DNA from: DYRB01 sp963845265
GTDB lineage: Bacteria > Pseudomonadota > Gammaproteobacteria > Chromatiales > Chromatiaceae
DNA length: 64,000 nucleotides
NCBI GenBank assembly: GCA_963845265.1
Contig: CAWJRN010000010.1
Coordinates: forward strand, 186,001-250,000
Reading direction: 5' to 3'
Positions 1 through 11,202 of the stretch are shown here, in pieces; position 1 is the stretch's first letter; each line of letters begins with the position of its first letter. The notes under the pieces are model-generated. The model had not been told where the DNA came from. It did no database searches and saw only the letters and a program-made list of their open reading frames with translations. The position numbers and the translations under genes were made by a program.

Positions 1-230
1 GTCCCCTTGAGGTCTTCGGCCTACTCTCGGTACCCGCCACCCTCAGCGGTCTGCCCGAGCAAGCGGACCGGGCCGGAGACATTCATCTTGCCCTGGCCAT
101 CGCTTTGGTCAGCCTGGCCGGGGTTCACGCCCTGGGGGCATTGAAGCACCACTTCCTCGACCGCGACCGCACCCTGCTGCGCATGCTCGGGCGCGACGGC
201 CGGCACTCGACTCCACCCCACCATCCATAA
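1..230 (+). CDS. Cytochrome b561 family protein, C-terminal end (5' end outside window)
   Basis: Reading from base 3, the last 75 codons of a membrane cytochrome are visible before a TAA at 228-230. The segment has a hydrophobic helix (IHLALAIALVSLAGVHALGA) followed by KHHFLDRDRTLLRMLG, the charged tail usual for YodB/CybB-type b561 proteins; the His in GVHALGALKHH is in the position of a haem-ligand helix end. Only 16 bases separate it from a yceI gene, a common b561-yceI pairing. The family moves electrons across the inner membrane, probably with quinol. Family assignment is from the C-terminus alone. Confidence 0.7.
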   Translation, partial: PLEVFGLLSVPATLSGLPEQADRAGDIHLALAIALVSLAGVHALGALKHHFLDRDRTLLRMLGRDGRHSTPPHHP

Positions 231-246
231 GAACGAGGCCACCACC

Positions 247-843
247 ATGCAACTCATCCATCGCACGCATCTGACCGGCATTGTCCTTGGCGCGGCCCTC
301 GCGGTCGGCCTGGTACCGCGTCTGGCGCAAGCGGATGACTACGTCATCGACACCAAGGGCGCCCACGCCTTCGTCCAGTTCCGTATCCAGCACCTGGGCT
401 ATAGCTGGCTCTATGGGCGCTTCGACGACTTTGCCGGCACCTTCAGCTACGACGAGAAGGACCCAGGCGCATCCCAGGTCGAGGTGGTCATCCAGACCGC
501 AAGCCTGAACAGCAACCACGCCGAGCGCGACAAGCACCTGCGCGGGGCGGAGTTCCTGGACGTGGACAAGTATCCCGAGGCCCGCTTCAAAGGCATCTCC
601 TACAAGCCCACCGGGCCCGGCAAGGCAACCCTGGTCGGCGAGTTGACCCTGCACGGGGTGAGCAAGGTGGTGGAGCTGGATGTGACCGAGATCGGTCACG
701 GCCCCGACCCTTGGGGCGGTTACCGGCGCGGCTTCGAGGGCACCACCAAGCTCAAGCTCAAGGACTACGGCATCCAGCGCGACCTGGGGCCGGCCTCCGC
801 CGAGGTGGAGATGACCCTGTCGGCCGAGGGCATCCGGCAGTAG
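247..843 (+). CDS. yceI: YceI family periplasmic polyisoprenoid-binding protein
   Basis: 198 residues, the usual YceI length. A signal peptide spans residues 1-29 (hydrophobic core IVLGAALAVGL, cleavage after LAQA). The mature part starts DDYVIDTKGAHAFVQFRI and keeps family landmarks: HAERDKHLRGAEFLDVDKYPEA in the middle and LTLHGVSK later. YceI proteins are lipocalin-like barrels that bind a polyisoprenoid, probably a quinone-like lipid, in the periplasm. It directly follows the cytochrome b561 gene, so an operon is likely and fits a shared quinone role. The start ATG follows a purine-rich GAACGAGG stretch. Confidence 0.93.
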   Translation: MQLIHRTHLTGIVLGAALAVGLVPRLAQADDYVIDTKGAHAFVQFRIQHLGYSWLYGRFDDFAGTFSYDEKDPGASQVEVVIQTASLNSNHAERDKHLRGAEFLDVDKYPEARFKGISYKPTGPGKATLVGELTLHGVSKVVELDVTEIGHGPDPWGGYRRGFEGTTKLKLKDYGIQRDLGPASAEVEMTLSAEGIRQ

Positions 844-906
844 GATATTGACGATCCGTCGCGGGGCGGTCGCCCTTCAGAGAAATCGGTAGGGGCGAAG
901 AGGCCA

Positions 907-1009
907 CCCCCTCACCCCCGGCCCCTCTCCCCCGCGGGGAGAGGGGAGCAAGACGGGCCCCGCGACTAGCCCCTCTCCCCCAGGGGGAGAGGGGTTGGGG
1001 TGAGGGGGA
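907..1009. repeat. Composite intergenic palindrome (CCCCTCTCCCCC type)
   Basis: Two hairpins with CCCCTCTCCCCC / GGGGGAGAGGGG arms lie at 922-946 and 970-994. The outer flanks (CCCCCTCACCCC and GGGGTGAGGGGG) are also complementary, so the whole block can fold as one long cruciform. Elements of this kind are dispersed between genes in many GC-rich proteobacteria. It lies between yceI and mfd; an upstream ATG for mfd at 1000 falls inside it and is therefore rejected. Confidence 0.8.
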
Positions 1010-1119
1010 GAGGCAGGACGAACGACGTTCGCGCGAATTCACCCCAGCCCCGCCCCCTGTGCGAAAATTGCGCGTCCCGTGCCGACCCCGGCCCGGACCA
1101 GTCGTCAGGCCCGTTGCAC

Positions 1120-4100
1120 ATGCCCCCAGCCGTACCCGAACCCCGCACCACCACCTTTAGCCCCCTGACCCCACCCCTGCCCGGCCTAGGCCAGCGCCTG
1201 CAATGGGGCCGGCTCTACGGGGCGAGCGCCGCCCTGGCCCTGGCCCAGGCGGCCGAGGCCCACCCTGGGCTGGTGGTCGCGGTAGTACCAGACGTCCAGG
1301 CAACGGCGGGCCTGTCCGGGGAGTTGGGGTTCTTCCTCGGCCAGGCGCCGGCCGAGGCCGGTGGACCGCCCCAGACCCGATTGCCGATCCTCAGCTTCCC
1401 GGATTGGGAGACCCTGCCCTACGACGTCTTCTCGCCCCTGCCGGATCTGGTCTCCGAGCGCCTGCTGACCCTCCACCGCCTGCCTGGCCTCACCCGGGGC
1501 GTCCTGGTGGTCCCGGTCAGCACCCTGCTCCAGCGCCTGCCACCGAGGAACTATGTGGACGGCCACTCCCTGGTCCTGGCGGTCGGCGAACGTCTGGACC
1601 TGGCCCAGACCCGGGCCCGCCTGGAACGGTCCGGCTATCAGTGCGTCTCCCAGGTCATCGCCCACGGGGAGTTCGCGGTGCGCGGCTCCCTGCTGGATGT
1701 CTTCCCCATGGGCAGCCCCGACCCCTATCGCATCGACCTGTTCGACGATGAGGTCGAGACCATCCGCACCTTCGACCCGGACAGCCAACGCACCCGGGAG
1801 AAGGTCAGCAACATCCGCCTGCTGCCGGCCCGGGAGTTTCCCCTGAGCGACGAGGCGGTGAGCGCCTTCCGCCAGCGCTATCGGGCCCAGATCGAGGGCG
1901 ATCCCCAGCGCAGCCTGATCTATCGCGAGGTCTCAGAAGGCCGCGCCCCGGGCGGACTGGAGTACTACCTGCCGCTGTTCTTCGACACCACGGCGACCCT
2001 GTTCGACTACCTCCCCGATGGCGCCCTGCTGGCCGAGGCCGAGGGGGTGCGCGAAGCCGCCGCCGGCTTCCTGGCCACGGTCGCGGGCCGCTACGAGCAA
2101 CGCCGTCACGACATCGAACGCCCCTTGCTGCCACCTCGACAGCTCTACCTGGAGGCCGACGAGCTGACCGCCACCCTCAAGGGGTTGCCAGGGGTGGCCT
2201 ACCAGTCCGCTGAGCTGCCGGAGCGACGCAAGGGCTTCGCCCAGGCGTGCAACTTCGCCACCCGCACCCTGCCGCCGCTGGCCATCCAGACCCGCACCGC
2301 AGAGCCCGCCGCGGCCCTGCAAGACTTCATCGGCGAGCCGGGGCGGCGGGTCCTGTTCCTGGCCGAGAGCACGGGCCGGCGCGAGCAGCTCGCCGAACAT
2401 CTGCGCGGCTTCGGCCTGCGCCCCCGGACCCTGGACGGCTGGCACGCCTTTCTGGATTCCGACGTCCCCCTGGGCCTCACCGTCGCCCCTCTGGAACGAG
2501 GCCTGCTGCTGGAGGGCGAGGCCCTCGCCCTGGTCACCGAGACCCAGCTCTACGGCGAACGGGTCCGCCAGGAGCGCCGCCGCCACGCCAAGGAGCGCGA
2601 TGGCGAGGCGGTGGTGCGCAACCTCACCGAGCTGCATATCGGCGCCCCGGTGGTCCACGAGACCCACGGGGTGGGTCGCTTCCTGGGGCTCCAGACCCTC
2701 GACCTCGGCGGCATGCGCACGGAGCTGGTGGCCCTGGAATACGCCCGGGGCGACAAGCTCTATGTCCCGGTCTCGTCCCTGCACCTGATCTCCCGCTACA
2801 CCGGGGCCTCGCCGGAGGCAGCGCCCCTGCACAGGCTCGGCGGCGATCAGTGGGACAAGCAGAAGCGCAAGGCCGCAGAGAAGGTCCGAGACGTGGCCGC
2901 CGAACTGCTGGAGGTCTACGCCCGTCGCGCCGCCCGTCAGGGGGTGGCCTGCCCCGCCGCCGGGGACGAGTACGCAGCCTTCGCCACCGCCTTCGCCTTC
3001 GAGGAGACCCCGGACCAAGAACGCGCCATCCAGTCCGTGCTCGATGCCATGGCGGACCCCAAGCCCATGGACCTGGTGGTCTGCGGTGACGTGGGTTTCG
3101 GCAAGACCGAGGTCGCCATGCGCGCCGCCTTCATGGCGGTCCATGGCGGACGTCAGGTCGCCGTCCTGGTGCCCACCACCCTGCTCGCCGAACAGCACTT
3201 CCAGAACTTCTCCGACCGCTTCGCCGACTGGCCCGTCAAGGTTGAATCCCTGTCGCGTTTCCGCAGCACCAAGGAGCAGAAGGGGGTCCTGGACGGCCTG
3301 GCCAATGGGACCATCGACATCGTGGTCGGCACCCACAAGCTGCTTCAGCGCGGTATCCACTTCAAGAACCTGGGCCTGGCCATCATCGACGAGGAGCACC
3401 GCTTCGGGGTGCGCCACAAGGACCAGCTCAAGGCCTTGCGTGCCGAGGTGGACATCCTCACCCTCACCGCCACGCCCATCCCGCGGACGCTCAACATGGC
3501 CATGGCCGGGCTACGCGACCTGGCCATCATCGCCACCCCGCCGGTGGAGCGGCACCCCATCAAGACCTTCGTCACCACCTGGAGCGACGCCCTGATCCAG
3601 GAGGCCTGCCTGCGCGAGCTCAAGCGCGGAGGTCAGGTCTACTTCCTGCACAACGAGGTGGAGACCATCGAGCCAACCGCGGACAAGATCCGTGCCCTGC
3701 TCCCCGAGGCGCGCATCCAGGTCGCACACGGCCAGATGCGCGAGCGCGACCTGGAGCGGGTCATGCGCGACTTCTACCACCAGCGCTTCAACATCCTGGT
3801 CTGCACCACCATCGTCGAGAGTGGCATCGACGTCCCCAGCGCGAACACCATCGTCATCAACCGCGCGGACAAGCTGGGCCTCGCCCAGTTGCACCAGTTG
3901 CGCGGCCGAGTCGGGCGCTCCCATCACCGGGCCTATGCCTACCTCATCGCCCCTCCGATCCAGTTGCTGACCCCGGACGCCAAGAAGCGTCTGGAGGCCA
4001 TCGAATCCCTGGAGGACCTGGGCGCCGGCTTCACCCTCGCCACTCATGACCTGGAGATCCGAGGTGCGGGCGAGCTGTTGGGCGAGGAGCAGAGCGGCCA

Positions 4101-4641
4101 GATCCAGGAGATCGGTTTCAGCCTTTACATGGACCTGCTCGAAAGGGCCGTGCAGGCCCTCAAGAGCGGGCGCCAGCCCGAGTTGGACCGCCCCCTAGAC
4201 CACGGCGCCGAGATCGACCTGGGGCTACCCGCCCTGCTGCCGGACGACTATCTGCCGGATGTCCATTCCCGCCTGGTGCTCTACAAACGCATTGCCTCCG
4301 CCGCCGACCTGGGCGAGCTGAAGGAGCTGAAGGTCGAGATGATCGACCGCTTCGGGTTGCTCCCCCAACAGGCCACGAACCTGCTGGAGATCACCGAGCT
4401 CAAGCTGCGGGTCCAGCCCTACGGCATCCGCAAGATCGAGGCCGGACCCGCGGGTGGGCGCATCCTGTTCGACGCCGATCCCAAGATCGACCCCATGCAC
4501 CTGATCCAGCTCATTCAGCGCGAGCCCAAGGCATACAAGCTGGATGGCGGGGATAAGATCCGATTCTTCCGGGACCTATCGGACCCGGCGACACGGATGC
4601 GGGAGGTGGGGGGGATCGTTGGGAAAGTGATCGGGGCTTGA
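1120..4641 (+). CDS. mfd: Transcription-repair coupling factor Mfd
   Basis: 1173 residues from the ATG at 1120, close to the 1148 of E. coli Mfd. Mfd removes RNA polymerase stalled at DNA lesions and recruits UvrA. Visible in order: a UvrB-like damage-binding region (about residues 20-300), a CarD/RID RNA-polymerase-interacting domain near residues 505-565 (VVHETHGVGRFLGL), the superfamily 2 translocase with Walker A GDVGFGKT near residue 655 and DEEH near 757, motif VI region QLRGRVGRS, and the C-terminal TRCF domain. An in-frame ATG at 1000 would add 40 residues but lies in a repeat. All motifs are intact and no frame break is seen. Confidence 0.98.
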   Translation: MPPAVPEPRTTTFSPLTPPLPGLGQRLQWGRLYGASAALALAQAAEAHPGLVVAVVPDVQATAGLSGELGFFLGQAPAEAGGPPQTRLPILSFPDWETLPYDVFSPLPDLVSERLLTLHRLPGLTRGVLVVPVSTLLQRLPPRNYVDGHSLVLAVGERLDLAQTRARLERSGYQCVSQVIAHGEFAVRGSLLDVFPMGSPDPYRIDLFDDEVETIRTFDPDSQRTREKVSNIRLLPAREFPLSDEAVSAFRQRYRAQIEGDPQRSLIYREVSEGRAPGGLEYYLPLFFDTTATLFDYLPDGALLAEAEGVREAAAGFLATVAGRYEQRRHDIERPLLPPRQLYLEADELTATLKGLPGVAYQSAELPERRKGFAQACNFATRTLPPLAIQTRTAEPAAALQDFIGEPGRRVLFLAESTGRREQLAEHLRGFGLRPRTLDGWHAFLDSDVPLGLTVAPLERGLLLEGEALALVTETQLYGERVRQERRRHAKERDGEAVVRNLTELHIGAPVVHETHGVGRFLGLQTLDLGGMRTELVALEYARGDKLYVPVSSLHLISRYTGASPEAAPLHRLGGDQWDKQKRKAAEKVRDVAAELLEVYARRAARQGVACPAAGDEYAAFATAFAFEETPDQERAIQSVLDAMADPKPMDLVVCGDVGFGKTEVAMRAAFMAVHGGRQVAVLVPTTLLAEQHFQNFSDRFADWPVKVESLSRFRSTKEQKGVLDGLANGTIDIVVGTHKLLQRGIHFKNLGLAIIDEEHRFGVRHKDQLKALRAEVDILTLTATPIPRTLNMAMAGLRDLAIIATPPVERHPIKTFVTTWSDALIQEACLRELKRGGQVYFLHNEVETIEPTADKIRALLPEARIQVAHGQMRERDLERVMRDFYHQRFNILVCTTIVESGIDVPSANTIVINRADKLGLAQLHQLRGRVGRSHHRAYAYLIAPPIQLLTPDAKKRLEAIESLEDLGAGFTLATHDLEIRGAGELLGEEQSGQIQEIGFSLYMDLLERAVQALKSGRQPELDRPLDHGAEIDLGLPALLPDDYLPDVHSRLVLYKRIASAADLGELKELKVEMIDRFGLLPQQATNLLEITELKLRVQPYGIRKIEAGPAGGRILFDADPKIDPMHLIQLIQREPKAYKLDGGDKIRFFRDLSDPATRMREVGGIVGKVIGA

Positions 4642-4659
4642 TATGCCGCGCGAGTAGAT

Positions 4660-4692
4660 AGCCCGTAGGGTCCGCTTTGCGGACTGCGGGCT
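4660..4692. repeat. Dispersed GTAGGGTCCGC-type hairpin after mfd
   Basis: Imperfect inverted repeat: AGCCCG-TA-GGGTCCGC, loop TTT, GCGGACT-GCGGGCT. No T-run follows, so it is not a clear rho-independent terminator. Similar hairpins starting GTAGG occur at 12297 and 38419, suggesting a dispersed intergenic family. Confidence 0.55.
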
Positions 4693-4760
4693 CCATGTTC
4701 GGCAGATAGAGGCTACCGGTCACTATAGGCTATAGAGGCCAGGGGTTACATGAGGCCAAG

Positions 4761-4832
4761 GGTCTCACATTGCACATCGGGACAAACGCAAGTTCGTCGT
4801 GTTACATGTGAGACCTGTTACATGTGAGACCC
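4761..4832. repeat. Tandem 16-bp repeats GTTACATGTGAGACC(T/C) with an inverted copy
   Basis: Two head-to-tail copies occupy 4801-4816 and 4817-4832. An inverted partial copy, GGTCTCACAT, lies at 4761-4770, and a further partial, GGTTACATGAGGCC, at 4744-4757. This arrangement resembles the multiple terminal repeats at the ends of IS21-type elements, but no transposase is near. Otherwise 4693-4846 holds no gene. Confidence 0.6.
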
Positions 4833-4846
4833 TCGCTACCGACGGC

Positions 4847-5185
4847 CTAACAGCGACCCTTCTTGGCCTGCCCGGGGGGGCAGAAGTGGCTGGGCGCTGG
4901 CGGTGCGTAGCGGTACTCGTATGGCGGGGCTACGCGAACGGCCGGCGCAACGGGAGCCGAATGCACGCGCCCGCCAGATCCGCTGGTCGCGATTCCTGCA
5001 CCTGTCGCGCCGCCTACGGCACCCCCAATGACCGCCCCCGACTGCCCACCGATCTCCGAGCCGACGTAGGCACCGAGGCCGCCCCCAATGGCCCCACCGA
5101 TGGCGGCGTTGGCACTATCGCTGCCCGCCATGGCTTGTGCGCTGCACAAGACAGTTGTCAGAAGAAAAATCACTGAGTAGTTCAT
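4847..5185 (-). CDS. Small exported glycine-zipper protein
   Basis: 112 residues. A signal peptide covers about residues 1-20 (MNYSVIFLLTTVLCSAQAMA). The mature part is a glycine zipper with GxxxG spacing (AAIGGAIGGGLGAYVGSEIGG, continuing through GAVIGGAVGGATGAG), then a proline/tyrosine-rich stretch and a basic Cys-ended tail (CPPGQAKKGRC). Such segments pack in membranes; related proteins are outer-membrane or periplasmic but have no agreed biochemical role. It is the leftmost of several leftward small genes, and palindrome 5273-5302 lies upstream of its start. Confidence 0.75.
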   Translation of the reverse strand: MNYSVIFLLTTVLCSAQAMAGSDSANAAIGGAIGGGLGAYVGSEIGGQSGAVIGGAVGGATGAGIATSGSGGRVHSAPVAPAVRVAPPYEYRYAPPAPSHFCPPGQAKKGRC

Positions 5186-5272
5186 GCGCTTTTACGCTCG
5201 ATGTGGTGGACGCGGCCTGCCAGTATACCCGGCGGATAACCGCAGGGCATGCCGTCCAGCAGGAAGCCAGGG

Positions 5273-5302
5273 GGTCTTGTATCTTGTACAAAAAACAAGA
5301 CC
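5273..5302. repeat. 30-bp palindrome, copy 1
   Basis: Arms GGTCTTGT and ACAAGACC enclose a 14-base centre containing TTGTACAA. Same length and design as the elements at 5692, 6389 and 7161. Confidence 0.85.
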
Positions 5303-5691
5303 TGAACCTCCCGCCACACGCGTGACCCTTACCCGGCAACGGGACTGGGGGCCAATCGGGGGCTGCAGGCGACCCACTGCGGACATTGGCTCGGTCGCCG
5401 CAAACGGCAGCTGTGCCGCACCTAGCCGACTCTGGGGGGTTGCCAAAGGCTAATCCCCTCGCAGGATGTGTCTCGTCAGTCCGTAGATGTTACAAAGAGA
5501 GACCTGGCCCCGGTGGCCCTTGGCCCCGGTGGCCCCTATGCTTCGCTTCGTTCTTGGCCGCTTTGCGACCATCCCACTCGAAGTTCATCTAATTCTGGTC
5601 GCTTCCCGGTAGAGATCATCTTGTCGCCCAACGCTCTGCACACCCTGCGCCCAACTGGCTGCTGTCGCGCTCGCTCTGGAGCAGAGGGGCG
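5303..5691. other. Gene-poor segment with two GTTGGGC boxes (minus strand)
   Basis: No convincing coding sequence is visible. On the minus strand GTTGGGC occurs at 5632-5626 and 5655-5649. The segment 5626-5691 can pair CGCCC and CTCTGC near its upstream edge with GCAGAG and GGGCG at the downstream edge, leaving GTT in the unpaired bulge. This resembles a degenerate integron attC recombination site placed downstream of the DUF2442 gene. Confidence 0.4.
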
Positions 5692-5721
5692 GGTCTTGTG
5701 TTTTGTACAAAATGCAAGACC
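5692..5721. repeat. 30-bp palindrome, copy 2
   Basis: GGTCTTGT...ACAAGACC-type element with core TTTTGTACAAAA (one arm reads GCAAGACC). It is followed directly by a small CCGA-TTTT-TCGG hairpin at 5721-5732. It sits 27 bases downstream of the DUF2442 stop codon. Confidence 0.88.
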
Positions 5722-5748
5722 CCGATTTTTCGGCGCTCGATACGCGGT

Positions 5749-6018
5749 TTATGGGTCGGATTTATTCAATTGTTGGGTGATGCCTAGCGGCGCAGTCTCC
5801 ATACGTGCTTCGATGGTGTCCGCGGACAGGTCCGCTCCGCAGGGCCACTCAAGAAAGTAGCCACCGTTATGGACTGCCAAAAATTCTGCGCGATCTTGAA
5901 GGGGCGCGAATACTTCCCCACCAAAGTAGGGCTTAAGATCAAACAGACCTGTGCTGCCTTCTTCCGTTTCAACGAATAGGATGTAATCGTCTGTTGGAAC
6001 CACCGCGGCGATTATCAT
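5749..6018 (-). CDS. DUF2442 domain protein
   Basis: 89 residues. Matches the DUF2442 pattern: an N-terminal beta-rich segment (DDYILFVETEEGSTGLFDLKPY) and the later GGYFLEWPCGADLSADTI, where W and DLSADT are the hallmark residues. Its ATG overlaps the TGA of the DUF4160 gene by four bases, so the pair is translationally coupled. DUF4160-DUF2442 pairs are frequent in accessory regions and have been suspected to be toxin-antitoxin-like; no activity has been shown that can be cited here. Confidence 0.85.
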   Translation of the reverse strand: MIIAAVVPTDDYILFVETEEGSTGLFDLKPYFGGEVFAPLQDRAEFLAVHNGGYFLEWPCGADLSADTIEARMETAPLGITQQLNKSDP

Positions 6019-6287
6019 TGATCAAGCCCTCGAATTTGGAATGGTTTCTTTCCGTTTACGGCCAAATCCCAGTCCGCCAAAAGTTCATCTTCGTGTATAG
6101 CAATCCATGCGACGACCATTTTGTGCTTCTTTGGCGGAAGTTTGCCTGCAAGGAGTTCTCCGTCGGGGATCGAGTAAACGCCAACATTGCCTTGAAACTC
6201 AGCGTGGACGTGCGGCACGTTGTGCTTGTCCGTATCGTAAAAGAACATCCGTATCAGGATGCCGTAAAACATTGAGATTGTGGGCAT
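6015..6287 (-). CDS. DUF4160 domain protein
   Basis: 90 residues, typical for DUF4160. Diagnostic sequence: PTISMFYGILIRMFFYD near the start, then HNVPHVHAEFQGNVGVYSI (the HxPHxHxx motif) and a C-terminal WIAIHEDELLADW. First gene of the coupled pair with DUF2442. Its ATG lies 20 bases after a GTTGGGC box at 6314-6308 on the same strand, the spacing expected of a cassette gene behind an attC recombination point. Function unknown. Confidence 0.87.
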   Translation of the reverse strand: MPTISMFYGILIRMFFYDTDKHNVPHVHAEFQGNVGVYSIPDGELLAGKLPPKKHKMVVAWIAIHEDELLADWDLAVNGKKPFQIRGLDQ

Positions 6288-6307
6288 TTAGTGCGCTCTC
6301 TCGTCTC

Positions 6308-6374
6308 GCCCAACGTCAACCACAGCACGCGCCAGACTGCGGCCCGAGCACTAGCGAAGGGCGCAGTTTGGCGT
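6308..6374 (-). other. attC-like recombination site candidate
   Basis: Read on the minus strand, the segment starts GCCAAAC (one mismatch to RYYYAAC), contains a near-perfect 15-bp stem (6359-6373 against 6330-6345), and ends GTTGGGC, matching GTTRRRY. Length (67 bp) and ends fit an integron attC. No integrase is in the window. Confidence 0.45.
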
Positions 6375-6388
6375 CGGACGGAGCAGAT

Positions 6389-6418
6389 GGTCTTGTGTTT
6401 TGTACAAAATACAAGACC
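6389..6418. repeat. 30-bp palindrome, copy 3
   Basis: Most symmetric copy: arms GGTCTTGTGTTTTG and CAAAATACAAGACC around TA, with a single mismatch pair. It lies between the coiled-coil gene and the attC-like site. Confidence 0.9.
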
Positions 6419-6500
6419 TGCCGCGTCTTTCTGCGAGACCCCGAGCCCGTGCAGGTTGAGCACTTTGTTTGGTGAGAGCAACAAGGCTCATAGCAGCAAG

Positions 6501-6767
6501 TTACGATGCTTCATTTTCGATGCGATTACACTCAATCTCGTAATCGGATATCATGGATTCTAAAGCGCCGTGAAAGGTATTTTGATGGGTGAGTAATGCC
6601 TCGATTTTTTTCGCATTTTCTTTTTGCTTCAATTCTTCGTCGAGCAAAATCCAAAACTCTCCGAGCTTTTCGATATTCGTCTTGGAGTAGTGGCGCATTT
6701 CTTTGAGCTGAGAAATGATGTCTCTCGATTTCTCTAGCTCGGTTTTATCGTCTGGTTGGTCTGTCAT
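6501..6767 (-). CDS. Small acidic coiled-coil protein of unknown function
   Basis: 88 residues from MTDQPDDKTELEK. The sequence is almost entirely charged helix (KSRDIISQLKEMRHYSK, then DEELKQKENAKKIEALL) with no membrane segment or known motif. An upstream in-frame ATG at 6839 would add 24 residues lacking family character; the internal ATG is preceded by an AGAG purine stretch and is preferred. AT-richer than the surrounding core genes, which suggests horizontal origin. It lies upstream of the DUF4160/DUF2442 pair, same strand, in the palindrome-bordered array. Confidence 0.6.
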   Translation of the reverse strand: MTDQPDDKTELEKSRDIISQLKEMRHYSKTNIEKLGEFWILLDEELKQKENAKKIEALLTHQNTFHGALESMISDYEIECNRIENEAS

Positions 6768-7380
6768 GTTGGTCTCTGAATGTGACTGGATGGGTGTACG
6801 TTTAGAGCCGACGGTGGCATCAGACGCACCGATCATCATGGCGGCTCGAACGTCTAGCGTTAACCTGCGCCCTTCACGGACCTCGCAGCAATCCCCACCC
6901 TTCGATCGGAGTTAGGACCCTACCGCGGTCACCGAGCTTTCAAGCGCTGCGTCGGGCACCTTGTGTGACTTGGGCGCCGAAGTTTGAGTCTAGACGAGAA
7001 CGCAGACTGTTTCTATCGAGCTTCAGGGGTTTGGGAGCGGCCTGTCGGCGCTTCGCAGCTGGCGTCACCCCCCGTCCGCGCAACACTCGGTTCCGGTGAG
7101 CCTGGGGAGCAGAGGGTCTACCATCCGTAGTACAGGTAGCCCAGGTAGCCGTAGGGTTCAGGTCCTGATTTTTGAACAAGATACAAGACCCCACCCTCGC
7201 CACGAGCCGTGCCTACCCGCGGCCTTTCATACAACCACTAAGCGTCGACAGGCGCGGCATCGGGTTGATACATCTGTTGATGTCTCTCATCCGGCTCGTA
7301 GGTGCTGTTGTACCCATCGGGAAACCAGGTCGGCCTCGGAAACATGTTCCCGGCGTGTTCTCATGTGGAGTACCGCAGCA
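6768..7380. other. Non-coding stretch of the small-gene array
   Basis: No convincing gene in either strand. It contains the fourth palindrome (7161-7190). A sequence around 6858-6915, read on the minus strand, runs from TCCTAAC to GGTTAACG and is a weak attC-like candidate. Confidence 0.4.
7161..7190. repeat. 30-bp palindrome, copy 4 (diverged)
   Basis: Same 30-base frame with arms GGTCCTGA and ACAAGACC; the core has decayed to TTTGAACAAG. A CCCTCTGCTCC stretch found next to copy 2 recurs about 50 bases away (7108-7120 region, minus strand). Confidence 0.7.
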
Positions 7381-7530
7381 TCAGTTGGAGAAAGCCGCAC
7401 CGTGAGTTGCCCAACGGGCGAAAACAGGCTCTGCGACCTCTTCAAGTTCATCTTCAAAATCTGTCAGGTCGTGAGTCTGCCAAAACGCAGCAAGCTCCGA
7501 GATCGAATCAGTCTTTGGTAAGTTGCTCAA
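7381..7530 (-). pseudogene. CopG/BrnA-type antitoxin, 3'-truncated
   Basis: A 49-residue frame begins at a TTG seven bases after the dnaE stop. Its first 39 residues, from MSNLPKTDSISELAAFWQTH through DLTDFEDELEEVAEPVFAR, closely resemble the N-terminus of CopG/ribbon-helix-helix antitoxins of the type that pair with HigB- or BrnT-like toxins. The ribbon-helix-helix segment that should follow (about 30 residues) is missing. The frame instead runs into WATHGAAFSN and stops, exactly where a GTTGGGC box (7415-7409) occurs, suggesting the gene was cut by cassette-type recombination. No partner toxin is visible. Too short for automatic gene calling. Confidence 0.65.
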
Positions 7531-7536
7531 TCGGCG

Positions 7537-11102
<3,566 letters not shown>

Positions 11103-11202
11103 AGGTCAGAGTCCTGGATGCGGAAGGTCGGATCGGAGGCGAACCCGGGTCAACCCAACACCAGAGTGGGCTCTGCCCGGGCGACCCCCAGCCTACCGGG
11201 GT

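Noticed and set aside
1000..1119. Upstream in-frame ATG for mfd adding 40 residues
   Set aside because: It lies inside the composite palindrome and encodes sequence unlike Mfd; ATG 1120 fits the family length.
4641..7530. CRISPR array in the palindrome-rich island
   Set aside because: The repeats are 400-800 bp apart with genes between them, and no cas genes are present.
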